From positions 434,001 through 498,000 of the forward strand of contig JAVXUO010002860.1 in assembly GCA_033065855.1 (NCBI GenBank): DNA of 64,000 nt. The letters run 5' to 3'. This DNA comes from Escallonia rubra. Taxonomy: Eukaryota > Streptophyta > Magnoliopsida > Escalloniales > Escalloniaceae. Positions 12,378-23,801 of the stretch are shown in pieces. Below the pieces are notes generated by a model. It saw nothing but the letters and a program-made list of their open reading frames with translations, made no database searches and was not told where the DNA came from. How positions within the stretch are numbered: the stretch's first letter is position 1; each line of letters begins with the position of its first letter. The position numbers and the translations under genes are program-made.

Positions 12378-12763
12378 TGTCGAAATTAGTGCAACTTATT
12401 TTAGAGGTAGTTAGTTGTATTTACTTGTTTTCCTAGTCTTTTGCTTAGTGAGATTATTTCATTTTCAGTTACCAATTTTATAGCTAAATGTGAGGCTTGT
12501 TCACATAGTGGGCTTTGGTTGTTTGTTAGTGGTAAACATGGAGTGAGTAGTGGGTTGCTTGTTAGTGGTAAACATGGAGTGAGTAGTGGAGATATATGTG
12601 GAGAGTGGCTTAGTGGAACCTAGTATTTAAATAGAGGTTCAATAAGCTTATTGAATGATCAATCTATTTTGCAAGTTTCTCTCAAATACAAGTAATATTT
12701 TTATTCCAGCTTTCTTCCTTTTGTTACTCTCTGGAGTCTTTGTATTTTTCCTCTTTTGTTTTA
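12378..12763 (+). repeat. 3' LTR of copia element 1
   Basis: The 386-bp repeat is nearly identical to the 5' LTR, with two 36-bp units instead of three and two or three single-base differences. It ends gtttta, followed by the tcgtc target duplication. Confidence 0.93.
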
Positions 12764-12768
12764 TCGTC

Positions 12769-13735
12769 TTATTAAAAGATCTTAAAGTCAAACAATAACC
12801 AACAAATTAAACATCTGAAACTACCCTAGAACCATGATTTTTTTCACTCACAATTCTCACTTACTCCTTGAAGGTGTGCAGAATTTCAAGAAGATATATC
12901 TGATCATTTATCTTATCTTGCACATGTATTGCGTGTATCCCAAAATCACTTGTTGGTATACAAACCTTGTGAACTTCCCTCATCGCTAACGACCAAGTCC
13001 AAGTCCTTCATACTCAGATGGAATTATGCAAGTTTTTACTTGGTGATCTGCATGAACCGGTGTTTACATGGGGGGACGTACACTCACAATGATGGTTCTC
13101 TCTTTCTCTCTCCCAAAAAACAAAAGTGAGTAGATATTTGCACACCTCGTCTTCACACTTGACACTCCCAAGTGAGTAGACCAAATTTGGGATGGTCATA
13201 GAGTCCGATTTCTTAATCAACTCCAAATTTTCATTGGAGTAACAAAACCGAAGCTCAGTCACATATCACCCAATGACTACGAAACTACGAATGAAAAATG
13301 GACAATGCAACTCTCTCTCTCTCTCTCTATGACCTTCTCCCCAAAATCATTGTTCCTTAAACATCCTTTCATCTATTCCATAAAGCTCTCTATTGTATTT
13401 TCCAAAAGTAGGATGCAATGCTACAAAAAGAACAACAAACCAATCGGTCACATTCCCACTCTTCCTACCTTCTTTGCACACAAAGCACCAAGTCACACTT
13501 TCTTCTGCTTTCTAAGGACATCACCACTTAAGACGGCCACCTCCCAAGATCAATGCACATCTCTTGGAACTTAGTTTGTTTCTTAGTTTTGTTTTGTACG
13601 GAAAACTAACTCAGTAATCAAAGAACACCAAATTAAAGGAGAGCGACCTGGCTACATGGATGCAGTATACATGTAGAAGTACCCAGAAACTGTTAAAGAA
13701 CGACTTGAGAAGCAAAAAGATTTGCATTATGACTT
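12769..13735. repeat. Segmental duplication block D, unit 1
   Basis: The sequence matches 44970-45890 over almost its full length, with many substitutions and small indels (shared blocks such as 'ttgatcatttatcttatctt'-like, 'accaac', 'atgaaccggtg' and 'agcaaaaagatttgca'). It diverged far more than S3. No gene is recognised. A short CT repeat lies at 13309-13328. Homology ends after 'aagatttgcat' near 13730. Confidence 0.75.
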
Positions 13736-14160
13736 GTCTATATGTTCACTACTTTGTAAGAATATCTTAATATATTTGTTTTAGAAGAGTTGGGGGTTGT
13801 TTGCTCCATATTCCATAGCTCTCCATATATGGTACATGGGATGTTTTCAATGTTATTAACGACTCAAACACAACCTCTATCAATCATATTGCTTGGCGGT
13901 AATTTAACATTGAATAAAATGTTCCATCCTGAAAAGTAAATATTTGACTTCCACCATTTTATCTATACAATATTTTTTCTCAATAAATTACCTATAAATC
14001 ATGGTTATGATAATATTATGATATGTATATTAAAAGCTGACACCTAGAATAAGCCTTATAATTATCATGCCTCGTCTTAAAAAAGTCAAAGTTATTAAAG
14101 AGTAGAAGAGGTGAGGGATCTTACCTTTATAGAGCTCGAGCCTATATAAACTCTCAAATC
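13736..14160. other. AT-rich intergenic DNA
   Basis: I see no coding segment, repeat terminus or RNA gene in these 425 bases. Confidence 0.5.
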
Positions 14161-14172
14161 AAAACTTGTTTC

Positions 14173-15170
14173 TTGATGTCTGCACATGCACCGATTCGCT
14201 GGAGCTCTTCAGATCTATGAAGTAGGGTATTTCTTGATCTTTCAGATCTGATAGGTATTGATTGGATCGATGGTCATGGGTTTGTTTGGTTTGTATTGTT
14301 GATTGAAGAGGTTTGGGTTTGCTAGGGTTAGATCTTTATCGCCGGAAGTGGCCAGAATTCGGCCGGCGGTGATCGGGATCCCACTGGCGGCGGCCGGATT
14401 TTTCGCCGGCAGAAATTAGGGCTCTTTAGTTGGCTGTAGGGTGTCTTTTTTTATTTCTAAGCTCAGTGTCTTGGGTTTTGATGCCTAGGGTTTTGGTGTA
14501 TTACGCCGTGATGTCCTGCGGGTTAGGGGGTAGGGCCTCGGGTGGGTCTTAGGGGTTTTAGGCATGTTTGTGTGTTTGGGTAGGGGTGGAGAAGGGGGGT
14601 TGGGGCCTTGCGAAGGGAGGGGGGAGGGGTTTCCAGGGTAATCTGCTGTAGGGGTTTTGTGTGTGGGGATTTGGGTGTTTGGGGGGGGGGAGTCGAATAC
14701 AGTCTAGCTTAGCCCTGGTTTGTGAGTGTTGGTTTGATGCCCGGCTTAAGGGTGGCCGTTTTTTGGAGGGAAATCACCGGTGAAATATTGTGAACCATGC
14801 AAGGTTACCTGCCTCTTGTATTTGCATTGTGATCCTTTTGATTGTCGAGTACATCTTTGATTTTCGTCTGGCTCCAGTTGACTTCCTCATTGTTTTTTTG
14901 TGTTATTTAGATTTATAGTGTTTCATTTTAGTATACTACGTGTTTTTATAACATTTAGGCCTCCACTTTTTACTTAAAGTTAATCTAAAGTGTAGGATAT
15001 GCTCTGCTTTAGTTTGATTGTAATTGGTTTTGGGTCTATAGGTTCGTTGTCAGTTTCTGATCTTTGTGGTCGTGTATACACAGAGTCATGGGAATGTCGT
15101 GACCTTTACTCACCTTTGGGCAACTCTGTAACCCTTTTAATTATCAATGCTATTCTCTTATTAACAAAAA
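14173..15170 (+). mobile_element. Internally deleted LINE-derived retroposon
   Basis: A perfect 12-bp target duplication (aaaacttgtttc at 14161-14172 and 15171-15182) flanks the element, which ends in a run of A. The 5' part is GC-rich with 'gctagggtta' and 'ggccggcggtg' (14320-14410) and resembles a 5' untranslated region. The last 180 bases match the LINE 3' end at 5700-5949. No reverse transcriptase or endonuclease frame lies between, so it has lost its coding region or is a short derivative moved by a full-length relative. The long G-rich run near 14590-14690 is non-coding. Confidence 0.78.
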
Positions 15171-15182
15171 AAAACTTGTTTC

Positions 15183-16141
15183 AAACTTACATATTTAAGA
15201 AGGATATTAGCGTTTGTTATATTAAGCAATTATGAGCAAGAAAAAAGAAGTAAGTTACCTCTGACTCGAGGGAACGTGAAAGGGGTTCCAGATGGATCGG
15301 CAGTTACCGAGGTGGTAGCATTTGAAAGGCATTGATGTAATATGTAAAATATGGACATTTGTGTCCAAAAATTAAATTACACTTATCCACTATTCACACA
15401 CATGCACGCTCGTTCTCAAGAAAGTAAAAAAGTTTAAACATGTCCCATTTTTTGCCTTTTCTTTTTCATTGAATTGTATTGCTAGATTTTCATTGCCAAC
15501 ATAAAAGATAAAACCAACTACCTGTTGAGAGAAAATTAGAGTCGAATTCATCTGTAGTAAGCGAAAAATCGTTACCATGGTCATTAAAGAATAGAAAATG
15601 CTGATATTAGTATATAAGTTGTTATGGTTTTGTATTTCATATCCTATTCTATATTAAGCATCAAGTTGTTAATGACATTAAAATAAATACATATATTAAA
15701 TGTAAGTATCATGAGAAGTCGAAGAGAAATTCATGTACTAACCGTAGCTTTTATGAATGTGAAAAAGGTGAAAGCATTAAAAGAATCTAGACCTTAGACA
15801 TGTTAATTGTATTTAAATAACAGTTGAGTGATTCACATATTTATGGAGGGTATTCTTGTTAAAAAATGATTTACACTCATCTACACTTTTATAGGTAGAA
15901 TAGTTAGAAACATTGTTTATAACCCGGAATATTAGGCCTTTTTACATAGAGAAATCTATGCACGGTTCTGATGGGTCTTTTAATACCGTTTTTACGGAAA
16001 ACACTGACACTTCACCGTCCTTAATACAGTCCAATGAAAAGAAGATTAATTACAATCACTGTAGCAATGAAGAATACATCCTTCATAATTGTCCTGGGTG
16101 CATTTATAGTATGCATGTCCACTGAACCCTAATCGCCCCCT

Positions 16142-16220
<79 letters not shown>

Positions 16221-16286
16221 GCACACACACACTTGCACAAGCACACCTAGACCCCTAGACCCTTGTCCTAGATTAGGAACACTCAT
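15183..16286. other. Intergenic DNA with a dinucleotide tract
   Basis: About 1.1 kb of AT-rich sequence without a recognised gene. A (TC)n run at about 16143-16184 passes into an (AC)n run at about 16187-16231. Confidence 0.55.
16143..16231. repeat. Compound (TC)n-(AC)n microsatellite
   Basis: About 20 TC repeats are followed by about 22 AC repeats with one short interruption (cgcacgc). Confidence 0.95.
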
Positions 16287-16306
16287 GTGTTTGATTTAGA
16301 TATTTA

Positions 16307-16575
16307 CTATTATTATTATAAAAATATTGGAATGTAAGGCTCTAATCCAACCGGTAAAGAGTATTGCGCCTCAGGGACCTACAAGGCCGCCACATACATT
16401 TGAGCCTCCGATTCCCGCACCTATGTCGGGGCCGAAGCGCACAAGGACCCGTGTGTGGAGCACACGCAGGGCGAGGACGTAAGTTTGTCACCAACAAGTG
16501 TGGCAGGAAGGATTCAAACCTAGGTGAGAAACCTGGATTGAGATCCTGAGGACCGCTGAACCAACTCTTGTTGGC
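16307..16575 (-). mobile_element. tRNA-derived SINE
   Basis: On the minus strand the element begins gccaacaagagttggttcag. It carries a polymerase III A box (tggttcagcggt) and a B box (ggtttgaatcc) at tRNA-like spacing. Its 3' end is a (TAA)n-like tail. The flanks gtgtttgatttagatattta (16287-16306) and gtgtttgagttagatgttta (16576-16595) agree at 17 of 20 positions and are a decayed target duplication. Confidence 0.78.
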
Positions 16576-16595
16576 GTGTTTGAGTTAGATGTTTA

Positions 16596-17472
16596 AACAT
16601 GTTTCAATCTCTGCAAATTATATCTTGTCATATCATGCGACTTGCAAAAACACGGAGGATGTTTCAGACATTTCTTTCGGGTTCCAGTTAATTAAGCACA
16701 TATATTGGGAAAGTCTTGTGAAACAAAGAGTCGTTTGTGTTTGATGCTTTGTTATTCAAGAAGGCTAACATACGGTCTCTCTTTTAGAGCCCAACAACAT
16801 ATAAGTAAGAAAGGAAAAAAAAAAATTGGCTGCAACATGGGTTGTATAAACAACCAATGCTGCGACATCAAGAAAATTCAAATCCTACATGACCAAGCTC
16901 TAAATCAATGCCAATGGCACGATCTGCAGATTTAGTATGTAAATGTTAGAACATTTCACTTTTTACATGTCGGCCGAATCTTTATGCTTTAAATCCCAAT
17001 TCAAGTGCATTTATTTGGTACCTTCCAAGGGGTAGGACCTGTTATTCTAACCTTTCTCACCGGATTCCGTTAACAAACGCATGGTTTATGGCTGACTGAT
17101 ATAGCTTATCATCATTTATAGCGATTGTATTTTTTTTTCTTTGCTGCTTTATTTATAGAACTAATTTCGTGATTTGGCACATCATACAAGATCTTTTAGA
17201 TGGGCATATTCCTCATGAGGCCAATTGAAACATGGGCAAAAAGGGCTTTATGATACAACAAATAATTCGATTCATTTTCAATTAGGCTTTGCTCAAGCTT
17301 CTTTAGGGGAGGATTCCAAAAACGATTAATCACAGATGTCTTCACGACCTGTTTCGAAAGATTCAACAGCAATGACGAGAAAGTAGAAGGTTGTTTTGCT
17401 TTCCCAAGGAAGGGGGAGGAGAGGACTATCCCATCCATCAGATAAAAAAAGGGGGAGGAGAGGACTATCCCA
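16596..17472. other. Intergenic DNA upstream of S1, no gene identified
   Basis: Nothing recognisable except, at its right end, a 22-bp sequence (core gggaggagaggactatccca) present twice at about 17412-17432 and 17454-17474. Confidence 0.5.
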
Positions 17473-17588
17473 CCAGAACCAGGCGGTCCAAAGCACATTT
17501 CTTTCATGTTTGTAGAAAGTTAAGGATATAAAGTTATAAGGATACAATAATTGTCACAGATGCTGTGACGATGGTGACAAATCGCGGT
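17473..17588. repeat. Duplication block S1, upstream of MYB
   Basis: This block matches 30957-31095, sharing 'gaaccaggcgg', 'ccaaagcacatttcttt', 'catgtttgtagaaagttaag' and 'acaataattgtcaca'. The unit 3 copy has about 42 extra bases after 'tttcttt'. It lies about 370 bp upstream of the MYB start codon, so it may be distal promoter. Confidence 0.8.
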
Positions 17589-17723
17589 TGAGATGGCAAA
17601 CATATTTTGCACAACACTGAGCGGACACGGGTGTAGTTACCTATACTTAATTTCTTCAGCATTATAAGCACGTTGTGTTGTCGCTTACCTTTGTGCGTCT
17701 CCTACACCCATCTCTCTCTCTCT

Positions 17724-17817
17724 CTCATATATATTCTCCTTTGTAATCATCACTGGCTGCAGTTCCATAACTCATATATATTCTCCTTTGTAATCATCAC
17801 TGGGTGCAGTTCCATAA
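17724..17817 (+). repeat. 47-bp tandem duplication in the MYB upstream region
   Basis: The sequence starting ctcatatatattctcctttg is present twice in direct succession (17724-17770 and 17771-17817) with a single-base difference (ggctgc / gggtgc). It ends about 145 bp before the start codon and follows a CT tract, so it is probably promoter or 5' leader. Confidence 0.9.
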
Positions 17818-17961
17818 GTGTCGCTAAACCCGGCTAGAAAGACAGAGCTGTCATTTTTGAGCAACCAATTTGTCTGTTGAGACCTGAAAGAGGGCTTTAA
17901 GTGACAAACTTTACCTTTACGGTGCTGCTGAGGCTTTCCATCTGGATAGTTCTCGTCTAAA

Positions 17962-20900
17962 ATGGGCATGACACCGTGCTGTGAGAAAATGAGAATGAAG
18001 AAAGGAACATGGACGCCTGAGGAAGACCAGAAGCTGCTGGCTTACATTAAAGAACATGGGTGTGGAAGCTGGCGTTCCTTGCCCTCAAAAGCAGGTAACC
18101 TAAACACAGATTCTGGTGATCCCTTCCAAAACTGTCAAAGATATTGTAACTTTGTATTTTTAATGAGTGAAGTTTGTATACATAGGGCTTGAGAGATGTG
18201 GAAAGAGCTGCAGACTGAGGTGGACGAATTATCTAAGGCCAGATATCAAGAGAGGAAAGTTTGATCCGCAAGAAGAGAAGAGCATCATTCGACTCCATGC
18301 TCTTCTGGGAAACAGGTACAAAGATAGTTGTACATGTTTGGTCGCTTTAAGTAAGACATTTTTCTTCTTCTTTTTTCCTACATAATTTTTTTTTCTTCAT
18401 ATTTTTGTAATTTTTTGAGTCAGTCCAAAACTTCATGAAGATAATACAAGAACTTCATTTGGATTTCAGGACTAAAGACGACAGATACCGGTGCATATAT
18501 AACTTAATTATCTCAATTCTTATATATTCTTTACTAAAATCCAACTGAAGAATCTGTAGAGAACAGGCACCTGAGAGAAAACTATCCCACCTATATGAGC
18601 AAAATACTAAGACCCCAGCACTACTCCATAATATAAACAAGCACAAGAAAATACAGGACCTATCATCGTCATCATCATGTTTATAATATCTAAAACATAA
18701 TGTTAAATTGACACAAAGTGCACTACAACGTACATTATGAGATAGATGAAATATATGAAGCTACTTGTTGCTCTAGAAGCCTAGAGACAAATTAACAAGA
18801 AACAAGGATAAGGATCCTCTGTTGTACAACATATATATTGTAAGAGTTTTAGTGACAAAATATTGTCACTCAAAATGTTTTGACGCTGTTGCGCTAAACT
18901 TTAAAGTGACTTTGTTTTGTCACTGAAATACAATTAGCATCAAAACAAACAGAAGTGTTATATATTGTTTACTACAGGAAAAAGTAAAAGCGTTATAAAA
19001 ACAGAAGGTCCTAGTCCAAAAAAAAAAACACACTAACAAAATGACACCTCAATATACCCATTGATGTGACACGTCATTTAAAGGTAAGGGCATACATCCA
19101 TTGCTTTCTCCCAACCCCGTACCCCACGTGTTCATTTAATTTTGGGAAAAGTAGGGAATAACCCCCTCTATTTTACACGTTGTGCGATTTGCCCCCCTCC
19201 ACTTCAAAATTAACCACTAAATCCCCCCACACTTACAGAAATTGGGCACCTTAGACGGAAACCGTTAAATTTAACAGCGCGTGGTCAACACGCGCGTTGA
19301 CTAATGATTTTTTTTGTAAATAACGTTTTTGCCCATTCTGTTAGGGGTAATTAACTAATGACCCCCTGTACTATATACGTTGTGCGATTTCCCCCCCTCT
19401 ATTTCAAACATAACCACTAAACCCCCTCAAACTTTCAACTTCTTTTTCTCTCCTCTCAAACTTTTTACTCAATCCCACATACACACACTCCACGCACACC
19501 CAGCACGCACGCACGAACGCGTGCGCGCACACACACACACATACCCTAAACCCAGACACAGACGCGCACCCACTGCAAACATACACGCACGCTACTCGCA
19601 TGCGACTATGTTGGCAACGTCACCGCGAATTTGGTGCAGCCCCAGCGACGTATAGCCAGTCACGGTGGTCATGTGACGCTGCTTGGCGCGATGTTGCGGA
19701 TTGGTGTGGCACGACGACGGAGGTTAGACCTGCGATTTGGGGACGTGGTCGTCGATCGTGGTGGCAGGGATCTAAACGGATGTGCGGCAATCAGACGCCG
19801 ATAGCCTGTGTCTGTGGGGATTGATGTTACCGGTGTTGATTGCGCCGGTCGGTTGGTGGCCGATGAAGAAGCCCCACTGGCTTGCAGACGCAAGGTGGTG
19901 GGAAATGGCAGCGATGAGGCAACTCACGACGATGTGTAGCCGGACAGTATAAAGTTGGGGGAGTTGGCCAGAATGGTGGTTACTGTGACGCTGATCATGG
20001 TAGTTTTTGCGCCGGTGATATACCAACGGCAATCGTGGTTCCTTTTTTTTTTTGTAACTCCCTAGTGGTCTGAGAAAAATATCAGTGGTTGTGCTCAGTG
20101 AATCACCAATTGTAGCGGGGTTGACCAGAGGAGGAGGTGCAGATTGCGGCAATCCCTTGTTTGCGGTGAATCTGGTAGCGCAGAATGGGGTGGGGGACTG
20201 GTCTAACGGGTGTTGGGGGGGGGGGGGGGGGGGGGGTCATGGGCAACATTGTCATTTAAATTTAACGGTTTCCATTTAAGGTGCCCAATTTCTGTAAGTG
20301 TAAAGGGGTTTAGTGGTTAATTTTGAAGTTGAGGGGGGGAAATTGCACACCGTGTATAGTACAGGGGGTCATTAACTAATAAAGAAATAAGGGTATGTTG
20401 GTCATTTCACACTATTCATAACGGACCCGTCTAAGGTGCCTAATTTCTGTAAGTGTGAGGGGGTTTAGTAGTTAATTTTGAAGTTGAGGGGGGCAAATCG
20501 CACAACGTGTAAAGTAGAGGGGGTCATTCCCTATTTTCCCCTTTAATTTTGCCATGCATGCACTGCATATCCATATTTGGGAAAATCATATCCTATTTCT
20601 CGGATAACTATATTTTGGTTTATTTGATCCAGATGGTCGGTCATAGCAGCTCTCTTGCCCAAGAGAACCGATAATGAAATCAAGAACTACTGGAACACAA
20701 ACCTCAAGAAGAGATTAACCAAGATGGGCATTGATCCGGTAACACACAAGCCGAAAAGGAAAGCCCTTGGCTCGGCTGGCCACGCCAGGGAGGCCGCCAA
20801 CCTCAGCCACATGGCCCAGTGGGAGAGCGCTCGGCTAGAAGCCGAAGCCAGACTCGTCCGCAGGTCTAAACTGGTCTACAACTCTTACCAATTCCACCCC

Positions 20901-21461
20901 AACTCGTCTCCTCCCGCTCAGTTACTCCACAAAGTCCCTGTTCCTACGCCGCCGCCTATGCTGCCATGCCTCGACATACCAAAAGCATGGCGGGCTGGGT
21001 TCTCCAGCGCAGCTGTCCCGTCCCATGGGGATGATACTAGCGATAATGGTACGAGAAATCTCGATAGTTTTACAAGAAATTCTTTGGTTGGGAGTCTGGA
21101 CCATTTGTTTCCCGGTTTATCCATAGAAATGACAAGCCGCAAGGACAAGTCAAGTGCATGCCTATATGGAACCACCAAGCAGGGTGTCCAAAATGACTGT
21201 AAATGCTTCGAAAACTCTATGGAGTTCCAAGACACAAAAGCTGCTTTCGGCGTTGCAAAGGATTCGTTCAAGCTTCCGATAATGGAAGGCTTTAAAGATT
21301 TTGTGTTCGATAACGTTGAGGCCTATGATTTGTCAAACACAATGAGCCACTTGGATAATGTCATTGGGAACTGTGGTGGTGACTTTGAAGAGAACAGAAC
21401 CTACTGGGATAGCATGCTAAATTTCATGAACGCTCCGGCATCGGGCTCGGCGGTGTTGTGA
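17962..21461 (+). CDS. R2R3-MYB transcription factor, MIXTA-like (subgroup 9)
   Basis: Three exons join to 363 residues: 17962-18094, 18186-18315 and 20633-21461. All splice sites are GT-AG and sit where plant R2R3-MYB genes usually have introns (after LPSKAG, and in NR/WS). R2 spans about residues 13-63 and R3 about 66-114, with the tryptophan ladder and [13 protein letters not shown]. Residues 142-162 contain [18 protein letters not shown], the signature downstream of the MYB domain in MIXTA/MYB16/MYB106-type proteins. Those act in the nucleus and control conical or epidermal cell shape, trichomes and cuticle. The N-terminus [15 protein letters not shown] departs from the usual MGRSPCC. The acidic C-terminal half is poorly conserved. 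Intron 2 (2317 bp) carries a Mutator-like element. This is the only intact MYB copy in the array. Confidence 0.93.
19144..20541. mobile_element. Mutator-like element in MYB intron 2
   Basis: A perfect 9-bp target duplication (tttaatttt at 19135-19143 and 20542-20550) flanks inverted repeats that start GGGAAAAGTAGGGAATAACC on the left and match the right end for about 50 bases. The terminal motifs occur twice at each end (near 19160 and 19360, and near 20310 and 20480), giving roughly 250 bp of layered inverted repeats. The interior is GC-rich with a 20-base G run at about 20215-20236. No transposase is present, and short open frames inside look like chance. Confidence 0.9.
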
Positions 21462-22052
21462 TCAACGTGCAGCCTAAATCATCCATCCAACAGAAGACTA
21501 CTTGGAAAGAAACAGATGTAGGCCCCAAATTAGTCCTTGACTGATGAGCAGCATCATTGCAATAATTGTTTGTAGTACGACCTGGCTGCTTCACCTTGCT
21601 AGTTAGGATATCTCTAATAATTTCTCCAACACTTCACCATGTACTATTTCCCTTCTTCCCTATTGCAGTTTGAAAAGTTTGCGGAAATTAGTGTCCACCA
21701 ATTAGTTTTTTTTTTCTTAAGAAAAGCAACCGGCGGGTATAACTTCACGTCGAAAAAATAATAATAAGTACCCAATATAGGTCTCTTAATTTTCTCATTA
21801 TCAATTAATTTTGGATCACATGTTTTAAAATGACGTTAGAGCAGATCGATATAGGCCCTCTCGATCAGCCTCTCTTCATTGCCATTTGAATTTGATACTT
21901 TTAAGGTTATATCCTTCATTAGTAAGTAAATCTCCATAGGTAGGTATTCTTAAATTTCTTTGCAACGATTTCGTTATACTTTGACAACCAGTTGCAAAAG
22001 AGAAGATTATCAACATAACAGCAAAAGATGCGTACCTCGTAGAAGGTTATAT
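21462..22052. other. MYB 3' flank
   Basis: Probable 3' untranslated region followed by AT-rich intergenic DNA. I see no second gene or repeat here. Confidence 0.5.
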
Positions 22053-23801
22053 GAGTAATAAAGTCAGGCACATTGTGATGGTTTAGTATGGTCGAAGAAG
22101 TCTGATTACGAAATAAATAAGTTGTTGAAGGAACTCAGACATTTGAAAAGATTCCAAGGGTATCAATAACTTTCCGTACGGCTTCTCGTTGGCCATGCCT
22201 ATTTTTTTTTGTTAGCTGCATATGGGCAGCAAGATTGGCTAAGTCTAGGAGTTTACCTACAAACCAACAACAAAAGGAAGGGGTAAATGCACATTGACCC
22301 CCTTTACTTTAAGCGTTATGCAATGTGGCACCCCGTACTTTATAAATAGCTACTAAACCTACCTCTATTTTTGAAAAGTGAGCACATTAGACGGTTTCCT
22401 TCCAACTTAACTGTGTTTTTGAGCGGGAATAGTTTGAAGTCCAAAATTATATTTTAAAGACCAATATACCCTTTTAACCTCACATAGTTTAAAATTAGAA
22501 ATTCATTTACCTAAATGCCCTTTTAAGTGGCATAAAACAACATTTTTAATGGGTAATATGGTAATTTCACCATAAAAAATAACCCTACTATCTTTTCTCT
22601 TTCCCCTTCCTCTCTCTTCTCTCTGCCCCTGCCCTAAAATGCTACCACCGTGGCTGCTACAGGGGATCTCCGCCGCCATCGCGCCACCACGGAATCACCA
22701 CCAATAACTCCATTGTCATCACCAACCCAGCTCATCAAGGCCATTTTTTTTTATCACCAACAGCTCACTTAAGGAGCACCACCAGGGCCACCAACCACCG
22801 CCTGTGGCGAGGGCGAAAGAACCACTGGCAAGCCTAGACGGAGCGACGAGTTCATGCTATCCTCCACCCCTATCCGCGCCGAACCCACATGTCTTTCCTC
22901 TCTCTCCTCTTTGCCTTTCCCTTTCCTCTTTCCCCCTCACCGAAGCTGCTGCCACCATCTGTCGCCGCAACAAGCGATCTCCACCACCATCAAGCCACCA
23001 CTAATCTCTGCCGCCATGAACCTGAAGAATCCGCCGCCGTCGCTACCGATTTCATCGATTTCCACCACCACCCACTTTGCCAGAGCTCACCTTCGCCGAA
23101 TTGGGTGGTGGTGGAAATCGGGGTTTATGGCGGTGGGCTGATTGGCGATTGTTTTGTTCTGGGGCTTTTTGGTGGTTTGTTGTGGCGGGCTTCTTAGAGA
23201 TGGTTGTGTGCCGTGGGTTGATTGTGTGGTGCTGCAATGGTGGGTGAGGGCTGATGGTGCATGGAGGTGATGAATGGAGATTCATAGTAATTGCACTTTG
23301 GCCCCTGTGATTCTAATGTTTAGTGAAGTAAATAAAACAAAACCAGAGGGTAGTGATGTCTTTTGAACAACTCTGTAACGGATTCGGTTAATGTGCACAT
23401 TTTTTAATAGTAGAGGTAGGTTTAGTAGCTATTTTTAAAGTATGGGGCGCCACATTGCATAACGCTTAAAGTAGTGGGGGTCGATGTGCATTTACCCCCA
23501 AAAGGAATATAAGAGCCATCGAGCTTCAAAAGTATTCTGGGTGTGGGGACGTCTAGCTTCACTGTATGCATGTCGGATCGTGCTTAAAAAAGATCAATAT
23601 TTGCTCTAAAAGTTTAGATTGTTCAAAAGTAGTTCTACGATGCTGATAACTTACAAAACATATTGTTGTTGGCTTTCACGTTCTAAGAATAAATTAAAAG
23701 TCTCATATCAACTGCTAAAACACGAGGAAGAGTTCGTCTACCTACTTGGTGGGCTAGCTGTCGTATCTTTGATTACGCAGGTCTTATCAAGTTGGAACTA
23801 A
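22053..23801. repeat. Duplication block S2, unit 2 (interrupted)
   Basis: Bases 22053-22279 and 23508-23801 match 31094-31608 with few differences ('aataaagtcaggcac', 'gcttctcgttggccatgcct', 'ggtgtggggacgtctagctt'-like blocks). A Mutator-like element separates the two halves here. The block ends at the A that precedes Helitron copy B. Confidence 0.88.
22280..23498. mobile_element. Mutator-like element in S2
   Basis: It starts GGGGTAAATGCACA and ends with the complement TGTGCATTTACCCC. The perfect 9-bp target duplication is caaaaggaa (22271-22279 and 23499-23507), and the uninterrupted site is at about 31310-31318. Inverted repeats extend about 90 bases with mismatches (shared block around 'taagcgttatgcaatgtgg'). 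The interior at 22620-23280 is rich in CCACC and GCCGCC triplets and gives proline/histidine-rich low-complexity frames in several phases, which I do not take as genes. Confidence 0.93.

Larger units (their letters stand above)
7855..12763 (+). mobile_element. Complete Ty1/copia retrotransposon with disabled coding region
   Basis: The element has two long terminal repeats (7855-8276 and 12378-12763), a primer-binding site after the first, a polypurine tract before the second, and a perfect 5-bp target duplication (tcgtc at 7850-7854 and 12764-12768). Gene order is gag, protease, integrase, reverse transcriptase, RNase H, which is the copia order. The LTRs differ at only two or three bases plus one 36-bp repeat unit, so insertion looks recent. 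The coding region nevertheless carries at least three in-frame stops and several frameshifts. Confidence 0.95.

Noticed and set aside
16046-16246. Cysteine/valine-rich minus-strand frame
   Set aside because: It is the translation of the (TC)n-(AC)n microsatellite.
18167-18385. Separate small gene overlapping MYB exon 2
   Set aside because: The residues match R2/R3 of the MYB; the frame is exon 2 plus flanking intron.
19380-20279. Several open frames inside MYB intron 2
   Set aside because: All lie within the Mutator-like element, consist of CA- and G-rich repeats, and have no domain or splice support.
22804-23285. Proline/histidine-rich open frames on both strands
   Set aside because: They overlap in several phases within the GC-rich interior of a Mutator-like element and look like products of CCACC/GCCGCC repeats.
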